Shown: piece after piece, positions 45,252 to 53,013 of the stretch
Position numbering within the stretch: position 1 is the first letter of the stretch
How the letters are laid out: every line of letters begins with the position of its first letter
Source of the DNA: an uncultured Flavobacteriales bacterium
Lineage (GTDB): Bacteria; Bacteroidota; Bacteroidia; Flavobacteriales_D; Crocinitomicaceae
Direction: 5' to 3'
Length of the DNA: 64,000 nucleotides
Assembly: GCA_903935095.1 (NCBI GenBank)
Contig: CAIZQH010000025.1
Coordinates: 22,024 to 86,023 of the forward strand
Made by a program: the position numbers and the translations under genes
The notes under the pieces: model-generated
What the model was told of the DNA's origin: nothing
The model's input: only the letters and a program-made list of their open reading frames with translations
The model's database searches: none

Positions 45252-45350
45252 TCAATCATTAAAATAATAGATGCTCATAAAAATTCGATAAGCAATGTAG
45301 ACAGCCGTTACGGACCAAATCCACCATCTGTTTTTTATATACCAGTCCAT
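45252..45350 (-). CDS. possible 32-residue tryptophan-rich small membrane protein
   Basis: An ATG at 45350 opens 32 codons ending in TGA at 45252. The peptide starts MDWYIKNRWWIWSVTAVYIA and continues hydrophobic and aromatic to a short polar end, giving one credible membrane helix with a basic N-side. Four of the first twelve residues are Trp. Such composition is unusual for chance translation of AT-rich DNA. No family is recognised. Confidence 0.4.
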   Translation of the reverse strand: MDWYIKNRWWIWSVTAVYIAYRIFMSIYYFND

Positions 45351-45623
45351 TGTTTTTAGTTTAATATTCTTATAAAGTTAGGATTAAAATCGACGCTAAC
45401 TTCATGCACCAATAATTTCAAAGAAAGGAAAGTTCCTGAAGAATGAAAATAATCACCTTCGTTAAAATGGACCATTAAAAACAAGACGACCTAATTTTCA
45501 CGAATGGATTTGATGATTCTCCTTCATGCAAAAGATTCGTGAAAAAATTCTTCTGTTGAATTTTATTGAAAATTTGCATTCATTCAGCTTATAGATTAAA
45601 TTCGTTCTACAAAACTATTGGTT

Positions 45624-45875
45624 ATGAAAACGCCCTTCAACAAATACCTGTACGTTGGTTTCCTCCTACTGGGGACCTATCAAGCGCTGTTCAATAAAGA
45701 TTACATTCAAGCCGCAGCTTCCTTCGGGATTGGATTGGCATTCGATCCCTTTGATTCAAGTCAAAGCTGGAATGAACGTCCAACATGGCAAAAGATAGTT
45801 TTATATGTTCATTTAGCAATTGTAGCGGCGATGTTTGGATTGGGTGTTGGATTCAATGATAAGCCATTAAAATAA
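45624..45875 (+). CDS. small integral membrane protein
   Basis: An 83-residue protein with two likely membrane helices (YLYVGFLLLGTYQALF and KIVLYVHLAIVAAMFGLGVGF) separated by a segment with a conserved-looking GIGLAFDPFDSSQSWNERP turn. Proteins of this type are frequent in Bacteroidetes without assigned function. The ATG at 45624 is preferred; a TTG two codons earlier is open. It has its own terminator and no operon partner. Confidence 0.7.
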   Translation: MKTPFNKYLYVGFLLLGTYQALFNKDYIQAAASFGIGLAFDPFDSSQSWNERPTWQKIVLYVHLAIVAAMFGLGVGFNDKPLK

Positions 45876-45893
45876 AGGTTAAACTAATTAAAA

Positions 45894-45930
45894 AAAAAGC
45901 CGATTATTGTTAATCAGCTTTTTTTATGCA
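45894..45930 (+). terminator. rho-independent terminator
   Basis: An A-run and AGC(C)GATTA pair with TAATC(A)GCT around TTGT, followed by seven T, 18 bp after the small membrane protein gene. One C-A mismatch interrupts the stem. Confidence 0.8.
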
Positions 45931-46028
45931 ATAAATCGTAGGGGTTTTTGATCCACCTGCAAGAAAACTCACTTTTTGTTATCAAAGATGGTACAGAGCG
46001 AATTTGCTCATCAAACTCATCTTCAGAT

Positions 46029-48374
46029 ATGACCCGCTTTTTCTTTTTTTTACTACTTTTCCCCGTTCTTCTATTTGCTCAAAACAACTCCCAAGTCATT
46101 CGTGGGAATGTCACCGATAAATGGTCGCAATCCCCAATTTCATCAGTGATGATTCAGATTCCATCGTTGGAATTAACCGTTTATTCCGATTCCTTAGGAA
46201 ATTATGTTTTCGAAGGAATCAAACCGGATCGCTATGAGTTAAAAGTCTCTGTGGAAGCATACAAAACGACATCGATACCTAATGTCATAGTGACTTCAGG
46301 AAAAGAAGTCATAGTCGATATTTCGTTGGAAGAGAAATTTCAGCAAATAAAAGATGTCAGCGTGAAAGTTGTGAATAAAAGCGGCGCCAATAATAAATTG
46401 GCTAGTGTCAGTGTGCGTACTTTTTCCATGGAAGAGGTCAATCGCTATGCTGGTGGACGAAACGATCCAGCGCGTTTGGCTGCGAATTTCGCCGGAGTCA
46501 GTGCGCCAGACGACAGTCGAAACGACATTGTTATCCGTGGAAATTCCCCTGTAGGAGTTCTTTGGCGGATCGACGGAATGAATGTCACGAATCCGAATCA
46601 CTTTGCATCTGTGGGAACAACAGGTGGATCTGTGAGTGCTTTAAACACGAACTTGCTGAAGACTTCCGACTTTTTCACATCAGCTTTTCCGGCAGAATAT
46701 GGAAATGCAACAGCAGGTGTCTTTGATCTTGGACTCCGAAATGGAAATACGAAAAAACGAGAAACAACGCTGCAAGCAGGAGTCATCACCGGACTAGAAC
46801 TTACAACAGAAGGTCCATTCAGTAAGAAAAGTGCAGCATCCTATTTGGTTGGATACCGGTATTCCCTTGCAGGAATTGCCCAAGCAATGGGAGTCAATAT
46901 CGGTACAACAGCTACTCCCTCCTACCAAGATTTATCCTTTAAATTATCGAGTGGAACAACGAAATTCGGGAAGTTTTCTGCTTTTGGAATCCTTGCTACA
47001 AGCACAATAAATATTGGCGGTGGTTCTGCGAATACATTATATGGAAATGGCAACAAAGTAGATTTTGCTAGTAAAATTGGACTAGGTGGAATCAATCATT
47101 TTAAGCAGATCAATGCAAAATCAAACATCACATCAACCTTGGGTATCAATTATTCGGAAAGCACACAGACGTCTTACGAACTAGATCACATGGTCGATAG
47201 TAGTTTCATCCGAGAAGTAAGTCATTCTGCCAAGAAAACATATTTCTTGAGCAGTAGTTATCAGTTGAAAATCAATTCGCGCTTATTTTTTAAATTAGGT
47301 GTTCAGGATGAAATCATTGGTTTGGATCTTTACTACCAAACGAAAAACAATGTGTTTGAACCGGAGAAAATCATTTGGGATTACAACAGTGGAACGAATT
47401 TAGCACAGGCGTATGCGCATTTGAAATACCAGGTGACGGAAAAATTAACGATCAATACCGGAATCCATTCACAATATTTCTTTTTGAATGGATCCAAATC
47501 ATTGGAGCCACGCTTGGGAATGATTTATTCCTTAAATGCCAAAAGCTCCATCAATTTAGGTTACGGATTACATGCGCAAATGCAACCAATCAACGTGTAT
47601 TTCTTACAGAAAACAGACATGAGTGGGAATGTAACTAACAACAATAAAAACTTAGATTTCACCAAAAGTCATCACTTTGTTTTGGCTTACAACTTACAGC
47701 CAGCAAACGATTGGAGAATGAAGTCTGAAGTTTATTACCAAGCACTCTTCAATGTTCCGATTAACGCCTATTCAAGTGCTTACTCCATGTTGAACACCGG
47801 TGCGACCTTCAAAACGGATTTAACGGATAGTTTGGTGAATTCCGGGACAGGAACCAATTATGGAATTGAACTGACCGTGGAGAAGTTCTTCAGCAAGGGA
47901 TATTATGGTTTGTTTACCTCTTCCCTTTATAACTCAACATATGTGGCGAGTGACGGTGTTGAACGAAATACTTCGTTTAACGGAAAATATGTGGTCAATG
48001 TACTTGGAGGAAAGGAATGGAAAATTGGCAAAGACAAACGCAATCGTTTTTCAGTGGATGTGAAATTCACCAATGCCGGCGGTAGAGCGTACACACCGAT
48101 TGATTTAACAGCTTCCATCGCAACTGGACATGAAGTATTATCAACGGATGTCAATTCAGGAAATTATGCCACGTATTATCGTTTGGATGTCAAAGCTGGA
48201 TTCACCCTGAATAGTGCCAGTCGAAAAATCGCACAAACCCTTTCCTTGGATTTACAGAATGTCACCAATCATAAAAACATTTTCTCGGAAAGCTATGATG
48301 GTCAATCAAAAACCATTCGCAGCACCTATCAATTGGGATTTTTCCCTAATATTGTTTACAAAGTTCAGTTTTAA
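46029..48374 (+). CDS. TonB-dependent outer-membrane receptor, carboxypeptidase-like N-domain
   Basis: A 781-residue receptor. With the ATG at 46029 it starts with a signal peptide (MTRFFFFLLLFPVLLFAQ); the frame to 45948 (TTG) adds 27 residues before it and is rejected. Residues ~24-110 are carboxypeptidase-regulatory-like (VIRGNVTDKWSQSPISSVMI). The plug has AGGRNDPARLAANFAGVSAP and DIVIRGNSPVGVLWRIDGMNV, followed by the barrel and the aromatic end FFPNIVYKVQF. No lipoprotein partner follows, unlike the receptor at 10.4 kb. Its substrate is unknown. This plug type (RN-DPAR) occurs in receptors lacking SusD. Confidence 0.92.
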   Translation: MTRFFFFLLLFPVLLFAQNNSQVIRGNVTDKWSQSPISSVMIQIPSLELTVYSDSLGNYVFEGIKPDRYELKVSVEAYKTTSIPNVIVTSGKEVIVDISLEEKFQQIKDVSVKVVNKSGANNKLASVSVRTFSMEEVNRYAGGRNDPARLAANFAGVSAPDDSRNDIVIRGNSPVGVLWRIDGMNVTNPNHFASVGTTGGSVSALNTNLLKTSDFFTSAFPAEYGNATAGVFDLGLRNGNTKKRETTLQAGVITGLELTTEGPFSKKSAASYLVGYRYSLAGIAQAMGVNIGTTATPSYQDLSFKLSSGTTKFGKFSAFGILATSTINIGGGSANTLYGNGNKVDFASKIGLGGINHFKQINAKSNITSTLGINYSESTQTSYELDHMVDSSFIREVSHSAKKTYFLSSSYQLKINSRLFFKLGVQDEIIGLDLYYQTKNNVFEPEKIIWDYNSGTNLAQAYAHLKYQVTEKLTINTGIHSQYFFLNGSKSLEPRLGMIYSLNAKSSINLGYGLHAQMQPINVYFLQKTDMSGNVTNNNKNLDFTKSHHFVLAYNLQPANDWRMKSEVYYQALFNVPINAYSSAYSMLNTGATFKTDLTDSLVNSGTGTNYGIELTVEKFFSKGYYGLFTSSLYNSTYVASDGVERNTSFNGKYVVNVLGGKEWKIGKDKRNRFSVDVKFTNAGGRAYTPIDLTASIATGHEVLSTDVNSGNYATYYRLDVKAGFTLNSASRKIAQTLSLDLQNVTNHKNIFSESYDGQSKTIRSTYQLGFFPNIVYKVQF

Positions 48375-48460
48375 GATGAATGGAATCTAAAAAGGATGCA
48401 ATGTTGCGGGATTTTTTTCATTCCATGGATTTTAAGTAAATCCAACTTCGTTTTTTCTCC

Positions 48461-48468
48461 TAATTTCG
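48461..48468 (+). promoter_or_regulatory. candidate -7 box TAATTTCG, 4 nt before ATG
   Basis: TAATTTCG-TCCA-ATG precedes the DUF1801 gene; one base differs from TAnnTTTG. The 4-nt spacing matches the other candidates. Confidence 0.4.
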
Positions 48469-48472
48469 TCCA

Positions 48473-48901
48473 ATGGAAACCGAAGGTCAAATACAGGAGT
48501 TTATTGTTTCACAGGAAAGCACCAAGCAACAAGACATATTGTCCTTGCACGAACTCATGCGAAGCATCCTTCCCACCGGAAAATTATGGATGGAGGACGG
48601 AAAAAATGAAGAAGGAAAAGTTGTGTCGAATCCAACCATTGGCTACGGACAGCAAAGCATGTTATTAGCAAAAGGAAAATCCCGCGAAATGTTCCAAATT
48701 GGAATCAGTGCGAACACAAGGGGAATTTCTATTTACTTGATTGGTATTCGGAATAAATTAGACCTTGAGAAACAATTCGGATCTAAACTCGGGAAAGCGA
48801 AAGTAAGTGGCTACTGCATCAAATTCAAACAACTTGCTGATTTGGATTTATCTGTTCTCGAAGAGGCGATTCGCTTAGGAATTCAATTAACGAAAGATTA
48901 A
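48473..48901 (+). CDS. DUF1801 protein
   Basis: A 142-residue cytoplasmic protein of the DUF1801/YdhG-like family (structurally related to frataxin-like folds). Parts that fit are LHELMRSILPTGKLWMEDG, NPTIGYGQQSMLLAKGKSRE, FQIGISANTRGISIYLIG and the C-terminal IKFKQLADLDLSVLEEAIRLG. No catalytic motif is visible and the function is unknown. It is a single gene followed by a GC palindrome. Confidence 0.85.
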   Translation: METEGQIQEFIVSQESTKQQDILSLHELMRSILPTGKLWMEDGKNEEGKVVSNPTIGYGQQSMLLAKGKSREMFQIGISANTRGISIYLIGIRNKLDLEKQFGSKLGKAKVSGYCIKFKQLADLDLSVLEEAIRLGIQLTKD

Positions 48902-48906
48902 ACCAT

Positions 48907-48931
48907 TCCGCCTATCAATCGCGGCGGACTG
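48907..48931. repeat. GC palindrome TCCGCC-N10-GGCGGACTG
   Basis: TCCGCC (48907-48912) and GGCGGA (48923-48928) form a 6-bp stem, followed by CTG. The same arms followed by CTG occur as contiguous palindromes at 42323-42336 and 49289-49302. In AT-rich DNA three copies within 7 kb point to a dispersed short element. Confidence 0.7.
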
Positions 48932-48968
48932 TTTCTGTTTCTCGCTCTCTTCGCAAAAGCGGAAAACC

Positions 48969-49188
48969 TCAATCTCGTTTCCCTTTGAAATATGCAAAAA
49001 GCGCCATGGCGTGTCCATGTCCTAACTCATATTCTTCTTTTAGCCAATTGGTTTCCTCCTGTCGCTTTTACTCCCGTAGATAACTCACCGTTCGTTAAAA
49101 ACCCCTTTTCTTCGGCTTTTTGCACAAACGCGATTGGATTCAGTCCGGTTTTTGCTTCGATGTTGTCAAGGTACGCTTGGAATGACAT
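48969..49188 (-). pseudogene. DUF4287 gene with a +1 frameshift
   Basis: From the ATG at 49188 the minus strand encodes MSFQAYLDNIEAKTG and further DUF4287-like residues up to VKATGGNQ; the next codons in that frame run into a stop after seven residues. Skipping one base near 49045-49050 continues with WLKEEYELGHGHAMALFAYF and ends GKRD at 48969, exactly the family's second half. The total would be about 72 residues, normal for DUF4287. A single-base insertion, a sequencing error, or programmed frameshifting could explain this; the first is most likely. Confidence 0.75.
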
Positions 49189-49270
49189 GTGTCTAGAATT
49201 TAATTGAACATTGTAAAGATAATACTCCTCTTGAAAAGGCGCAAATCATCCCACTGGCAAACTCGCTCTC

Positions 49271-49302
49271 TTTCTCTTTCTCTTTCTCTCCGCCGCGGCG
49301 GA
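49271..49302. repeat. (TTTCTC)3 repeat next to GC palindrome
   Basis: Three TTTCTC units (49271-49288) run into the perfect palindrome TCCGCCGCGGCGGA (49289-49302), which is followed by CTGTCCCTCGCTC. It lies 12 bp beyond the stop of the minus-strand HxlR gene and may work as its transcription end. Confidence 0.8.
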
Positions 49303-49314
49303 CTGTCCCTCGCT

Positions 49315-49659
49315 CTATACCCCCTCCCCCAAAACCACTTTTCGGTGTTGCAAACCCCACTCAACGACATGCTGAATCAAGGTTTTAATCGACTTTCCAT
49401 GCTGACTCATGCGGTACTCGCATGCGGAGGACGTTTCCGTGCGAATTTCCACCCGATCGATCATGCGAAGTTCTTCTAAATAACGCAATTCCTTACTCAA
49501 GGTGGCCGAAGTGATTCTTCCCAATATGGACTTCAATTCGTTGAATCTACGTGGTTTGTCGCAGATGTAAGATAGAATTGGTCCACGCCATTTTCCGCCG
49601 ATGATGTCCAATACGTCAGCCACGACTTTAATTCCTTGTTGCTTGGTCTTTACTTCCAT
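49315..49659 (-). CDS. HxlR-family transcriptional regulator
   Basis: A 114-residue winged-helix regulator. Family features are VLDIIGGKWRGPILSYICD, KPRRFNELKSILGRITSATLSKELRYLEE (recognition helix region) and the wing VEYRMSQHGKSI-like SACEYRMSQHGKSIKTL. HxlR proteins respond to reactive aldehydes, thiols or quinones in several bacteria. It is divergent from a muconolactone-isomerase-like gene, and a good inverted repeat lies just before its start, which suggests autoregulation and control of that neighbour. Confidence 0.92.
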   Translation of the reverse strand: MEVKTKQQGIKVVADVLDIIGGKWRGPILSYICDKPRRFNELKSILGRITSATLSKELRYLEELRMIDRVEIRTETSSACEYRMSQHGKSIKTLIQHVVEWGLQHRKVVLGEGV

Positions 49660-49665
49660 TTTAAC

Positions 49666-49685
49666 AGGTATCTTTTTTCATACCT
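49666..49685. promoter_or_regulatory. candidate HxlR operator
   Basis: AGGTAT (49666-49671) and ATACCT (49680-49685) form an inverted repeat with an 8-nt T-rich centre, 6 bp upstream of the HxlR start codon and in the spacer shared with the divergent gene. Size and position fit a dimeric winged-helix operator. Confidence 0.55.
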
Positions 49686-49726
49686 AAACAAAACTACGAT
49701 TTATCTTCAGAACCATATCATATTAC

Positions 49727-49734
49727 TACATTTG
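49727..49734 (+). promoter_or_regulatory. candidate -7 box TACATTTG
   Basis: An exact TAnnTTTG match 11 bp before the ATG of the isomerase-like gene, on the side of the HxlR spacer away from the operator. Confidence 0.45.
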
Positions 49735-49745
49735 AGAAAAAAAAC

Positions 49746-50012
49746 ATGAACATAACAGCAGTCATTTTAACCTTAAAAGAAGGTGTAAACGTTTCTGAAT
49801 TAGGAGCAATTTTGAAACATGAGCAAGAGATGGTGGCACAGTGGACATCAGAGGGAATCATTTACGATATGTATTTGCGACAAGGTAGAAATGGCGCTGT
49901 CATCATGTTCAACGAATTGGACGAAACAGCGGTTCAAGCATTAATCGAAACCCTTCCACTCTACCCTTATTTTAAACCGGCTGAGTTTTTAGGATTGTTG
50001 AAGAATGATTAA
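49746..50012 (+). CDS. muconolactone-isomerase/YCII-like small protein
   Basis: An 88-residue protein with the dimeric alpha/beta-barrel (ferredoxin-like) pattern: strand NITAVILTLKEG, helix ELGAILKHEQEMVAQWTSEG, strands IIYDMYLRQGRNGAVIMF, and helix AVQALIETLPLYPYF. Muconolactone isomerase-like and YCII-like proteins share it. No catabolic cluster is present, so degradation of a specific aromatic is not implied. Divergent to the HxlR regulator, it is the probable target of that regulator. Confidence 0.75.
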   Translation: MNITAVILTLKEGVNVSELGAILKHEQEMVAQWTSEGIIYDMYLRQGRNGAVIMFNELDETAVQALIETLPLYPYFKPAEFLGLLKND

Positions 50013-50075
50013 TTGAAAAACGCAAGAAAGAGTTGAAAGCGAATGGATTGTAATTATAGTTTCTCAGAAATAAAG

Positions 50076-50083
50076 TAACTTTG
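50076..50083 (+). promoter_or_regulatory. candidate -7 box TAACTTTG, 4 nt before ATG
   Basis: TAACTTTG-AGCA-ATG precedes the DUF3291-like gene; exact box match with the recurrent spacing. Confidence 0.5.
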
Positions 50084-50087
50084 AGCA

Positions 50088-50417
50088 ATGTATATTTCAC
50101 TCACAGGACTTAAGCCAAAAAATTTCATTTCCTTCTTTCGCTTTTGGCGTTATGCAGTTCCATCTTTCCGTCAAGCACAGACAGCGAAAGGAAATCTGTC
50201 CTTAAGCGCCAAACGCATCAAAGGGTATCAATGTACAGTAACATCCTGGGAAAGTCGTGAATCGATGTTGGAATTCATGCGAAGTGGTGCTCACTTCCAA
50301 GCCATGAAACAATTCCACAAAATCGCAACGGGAAGAACGTATGGTTACGAGTCAGATCAAGTTCCAACGGCTGAAGAAGCCTTTCGCTTGTTGATGGAAA
50401 AAGGAAAGGATTATTAA
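50088..50417 (+). CDS. DUF3291-like dimeric alpha/beta-barrel protein
   Basis: A 109-residue protein resembling DUF3291 and spheroidene-monooxygenase-like sequences of Bacteroidetes: MYISLTGLKPKNFISFFRFW, KAKGNLSLS-type strand, TVTSWESRESMLEFMRSGAHFQAMKQFHKIATGRTYGYES. The WESRESMLEFMRSGAH block is the strongest marker. Heme or small-molecule binding is possible in this fold, but no proof is seen. It is the second small alpha/beta-barrel gene in a row and its stop overlaps the convergent GNAT gene by 4 nt. Confidence 0.75.
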   Translation: MYISLTGLKPKNFISFFRFWRYAVPSFRQAQTAKGNLSLSAKRIKGYQCTVTSWESRESMLEFMRSGAHFQAMKQFHKIATGRTYGYESDQVPTAEEAFRLLMEKGKDY

Positions 50418-50935
50418 TCTAAATGAAGTTCCATGAGCAGATCTGTTTGCTCGTCACTTCCCAGTATAAATGAATGTTTCCCGAAGAGTTGAAATTGATT
50501 CCGCTCGTAAAAACGAATCGCAGAAACATTGTGTTCCCATACACCTAACCAAATCAATTTCATTTTTTTGTCCTTTGTTAGCTGAAAGGAAAAATCAAGT
50601 AAAAACTGCCCTACTCCCCTGTTTTGATATTCCTTACGAACATAAATGCGCTCGATTTCTATCGAAGGAACTTCCCGTTTTTCGGTTTGTGCTTCCGCCT
50701 CGTTTAATTTCAAATAGGCCAAGATTTCGTTGTTGCTTTTCGTGAAAAAGAAGGATGTTGATGGATTGTTAAGCTCTTCCGTAAGTTGATCCAGAGACAA
50801 ATTCACTTCGAGGTACTGATTCATATCTTCATCGGAATTCACCGCTCCAAACGTATCGAAAAAAGTTTGACGACTGATTTCTTGTAATGCCTGTAAATCG
50901 GCTTTTTGTACGAGCTGCACATCAAATTTAATCAT
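50414..50935 (-). CDS. GNAT-family N-acetyltransferase
   Basis: A 173-residue acetyl-CoA-dependent acetyltransferase. The GNAT fold is apparent from FFFTKSNNEILAYLKLNE (strands 2-4), IERIYVRKEYQNRGVGQFLLDF (acetyl-CoA loop Q-x-x-G-x-G) and IWLGVWEHNVSAIRFYERNQF (motif B). The overall pattern resembles spermidine or protein-N-acetyltransferases of the PaiA type, but the substrate cannot be fixed. It is convergent with the DUF3291-like gene and has its own -7-like box. Confidence 0.9.
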   Translation of the reverse strand: MIKFDVQLVQKADLQALQEISRQTFFDTFGAVNSDEDMNQYLEVNLSLDQLTEELNNPSTSFFFTKSNNEILAYLKLNEAEAQTEKREVPSIEIERIYVRKEYQNRGVGQFLLDFSFQLTKDKKMKLIWLGVWEHNVSAIRFYERNQFQLFGKHSFILGSDEQTDLLMELHLD

Positions 50936-50939
50936 GGCT

Positions 50940-50947
50940 TAAAAGTA
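50940..50947 (-). promoter_or_regulatory. candidate -7 box TACTTTTA, 4 nt before ATG
   Basis: The minus strand reads TACTTTTA-AGCC-ATG ahead of the GNAT gene. It has the same final-A variant as the boxes before the RNA methylase (7.8 kb) and T9SS cargo (31.5 kb) genes. Confidence 0.4.
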
Positions 50948-51048
50948 AGGAAACTCTTTTTTGCTTCATTCAATTTATATGAAAAAAACAAGAAGGCATT
51001 TGAACTTCACATTCAATAAAAATGTAATTTCAACTTTAAATTGAAAGT

Positions 51049-51459
51049 ATGTTAAAATCCCTTTTATCCAGTGTCTTATTATTAGGAAATATTTTGTTCT
51101 TAAGTAGTTCTTTTCAAATGAAATCAATTGAGTTTAATCCAACCGGAACCTATGAATACGACAACGGAGATGATGGTGACGGAACGGTGAAAGTGCTGAA
51201 AATCAGTCCGGATAAAATCAAGGTGAGCCTCTTTGTTATTGGTGGTCCACCGAGTCATAATATGGGTGAATTCAAGAAGGAGTTGAAAATAAAAAATGGC
51301 GTAGCGAATTACAAATCAGGTGATTGCCACATAATATTTACGTTTAATTCAAAAGCTGTTAAAGTGACGCAAACTGGATTCGATTGTGGATTTGGCAATG
51401 GTGTTTCTGCGAATGGCTATTACCAAAAGACTTCGAGTAAGGTTCCGAAAATGGACTAG
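51049..51459 (+). CDS. hypothetical exported protein
   Basis: A 136-residue protein with a signal peptide (MLKSLLSSVLLLGNILFLSSSF) and a mature part of short beta-strands: GTYEYDNGDDGDGTVKVLKI, KIKVSLFVIGG, NYKSGDCHIIFTFNSKAVKVTQ. The two cysteines (CHIIF, DCGFG) could form a disulfide. It resembles small lipocalin-like or beta-sandwich exported proteins but I recognise no family. It lies 8 bp upstream of the endonuclease/exonuclease/phosphatase gene, so they may be cotranscribed. Confidence 0.65.
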   Translation: MLKSLLSSVLLLGNILFLSSSFQMKSIEFNPTGTYEYDNGDDGDGTVKVLKISPDKIKVSLFVIGGPPSHNMGEFKKELKIKNGVANYKSGDCHIIFTFNSKAVKVTQTGFDCGFGNGVSANGYYQKTSSKVPKMD

Positions 51460-51467
51460 TCGTATAA

Positions 51468-52313
51468 ATGAAGTTTCAAATACGCTGCCTTACCTATTTC
51501 CTTTGTTGGATTTTCAAGCTTCAATCTCAGACGAGTTTGAATCTGATGTCCTACAACATTCGCTATGACATCACTACATCGAACGCGAGTCCATGGACGG
51601 AACGACACACCGCTATTTCTAGTCAAATCAACCGTTTCGATGTCGATATCATCGGAATGCAAGAAGTGTTGCACCACCAACGTGAACAATTACTTAGCGA
51701 CCTACCGGGTTTTGCATCGATTGGAGTTGGACGCGATGACGGGATTGATGCAGGTGAGTTCTCACCGATTTTCTACAAAGTGAATCGATTTCAACTCCTA
51801 ATTTCTTCTAGCTTTTGGCTCTCTCCTACTCCCGAGATTCCTTCGAAAGGTTGGGATGCAGCCTTGAATCGCATCTGTACGTATGCACAATTTGTAGATC
51901 TTCAATCCAAGGATACTTTCTGGGTGTTTAACACACATTTTGATCACGTTGGAGAAACCGCACGAATGAAAAGTGTCGAGTTGATTCTTCAACAAATACA
52001 TGAAGTGACAAAGGGAACAAATCAAGCGGTGATTTTTTGTGGGGACCTCAATTTAAACGACGATCATCCAACCATAACCTTTGTACAATCCCGAATAAAG
52101 GATGCCTTGCTCTTTGCTAAACAAGTAAAAACGAAGATGAATCGAACCTTTAATAACTTTGATCTAACGATTCCAGCTTCCAAACGAATTGATTACATTT
52201 TTACCAACGCGAACCTGATTGTTCAATCATTTGAAACGATTGTGGAGCCATTTGGTGTGAGTTATCCTTCGGATCACTTTCCAATCATCGCTAACTTGAA
52301 ATTTAAGAAGTAA
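51468..52313 (+). CDS. exported endonuclease/exonuclease/phosphatase-family protein
   Basis: A 281-residue member of the EEP superfamily with an N-terminal signal peptide (ends KLQSQTS). Metal and catalytic motifs in order: LMSYNIRYD, IIGMQEVLHHQ, FNTHFDHVG, FCGDLNLND, RIDYIFTN, and PSDHFPIIA with the catalytic His. Secreted members of this group cleave sugar or lipid phosphodiesters or nucleic acids; which one applies here is open. It follows an exported hypothetical gene by 8 bp and ends at the stop of the convergent LOG gene. Confidence 0.9.
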   Translation: MKFQIRCLTYFLCWIFKLQSQTSLNLMSYNIRYDITTSNASPWTERHTAISSQINRFDVDIIGMQEVLHHQREQLLSDLPGFASIGVGRDDGIDAGEFSPIFYKVNRFQLLISSSFWLSPTPEIPSKGWDAALNRICTYAQFVDLQSKDTFWVFNTHFDHVGETARMKSVELILQQIHEVTKGTNQAVIFCGDLNLNDDHPTITFVQSRIKDALLFAKQVKTKMNRTFNNFDLTIPASKRIDYIFTNANLIVQSFETIVEPFGVSYPSDHFPIIANLKFKK

Positions 52314-52892
52314 TTAGCGTAATGTCCCACTGTCATGAATGGACTTTGTCCAAGCTTGTGTTTTTTCTATAGCCGGTAATACTTCCTCCGGGGTTTGAAC
52401 GATTTGATACAATTCTCCAAGATCATCGGACATGAATTTCTCCGAAACAGCCTGTTGCATTAATAGTTGAAACGCATCAAAGTAATTTCGTGTATTGAGA
52501 ATGATGATGGGTTTCGTGAATTGCGCCAATTTTTTCAGAGTGATCGCTTCAAACAGTTCCTCGAAGGTTCCTGGACCACCTGGAAGAGCAACCAAAGCAT
52601 CCGTTCCTTCCAAAAACTTTGCTTTGCGTTCATGCATGGATTCGGTATAGACGAAATCGGATACACCGCGATGTCCCCACTCTATTTCATTCATGAATTG
52701 CGGCATGATTCCTTTGATTTGTCCGCCAGCGGCTAAAACACCATCTGCTAATTGCCCCATGAGTCCGGAAGAACCACCACCAAAAACAACTTGAACTTCA
52801 TTTTTCGCAAAAATACGAGCAAGCGTTTCCGTTGCTGTAAAATATTCCGGATGGATTTGAGCGCTCGAAGCGCAATAGACACATATTTGCAT
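52314..52892 (-). CDS. LOG-family nucleoside-5'-monophosphate phosphoribohydrolase
   Basis: A 192-residue Rossmann-fold protein of the LOG/TIGR00730 family (formerly 'lysine decarboxylase'). It has VVFGGGSSGLMGQLADGVL, YTESMHERKAKF and the diagnostic PGGPGTFEELFEAITLKKLAQF. These enzymes release the base from AMP or cytokinin nucleotides. The gene converges head-on, stop to stop, with the EEP gene. Its physiological substrate in bacteria is not settled. Confidence 0.92.
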   Translation of the reverse strand: MQICVYCASSAQIHPEYFTATETLARIFAKNEVQVVFGGGSSGLMGQLADGVLAAGGQIKGIMPQFMNEIEWGHRGVSDFVYTESMHERKAKFLEGTDALVALPGGPGTFEELFEAITLKKLAQFTKPIIILNTRNYFDAFQLLMQQAVSEKFMSDDLGELYQIVQTPEEVLPAIEKTQAWTKSIHDSGTLR

Positions 52893-52985
52893 TCGATTAA
52901 GTTACGAAAAATATGATGAATAAAATCTAATTATTTATAACCTGAAGGTAATTTATAGATTGTTCAATTAATTGATAGAGAATGT

Positions 52986-52993
52986 TACTTTTG
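52986..52993 (+). promoter_or_regulatory. candidate -7 box TACTTTTG
   Basis: An exact TAnnTTTG match 20 bp before the ATG at 53014. It lies inside the alternative reading frame that starts at a TTG (52972) and so supports the shorter PLP-enzyme start. Confidence 0.45.
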
Positions 52994-53013
52994 ATGCTCC
53001 AATCAACAACGAA

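Larger units (their letters stand above)
44951..45623. other. gene-poor stretch with repeat copy B and a small ORF
   Basis: About 670 bases. From 45040 a segment AGAGCATTCAGACGCTTCAG, TCTG, and GGTTCGAC resembles a decayed tRNA but does not fold cleanly. Copy B of the tRNA-derived repeat (45094-45200) and a possible minus-strand small ORF (45252-45350) follow; both are listed separately. The bases 45351-45623 are AT-rich and show no other feature. Confidence 0.5.

Noticed and set aside
52893..53013. Possible SAM riboswitch before the trans-sulfuration enzyme
   Set aside because: The 120-bp leader has no conserved SAM-I/II/III core or strong hairpin; only a -7 box is visible.
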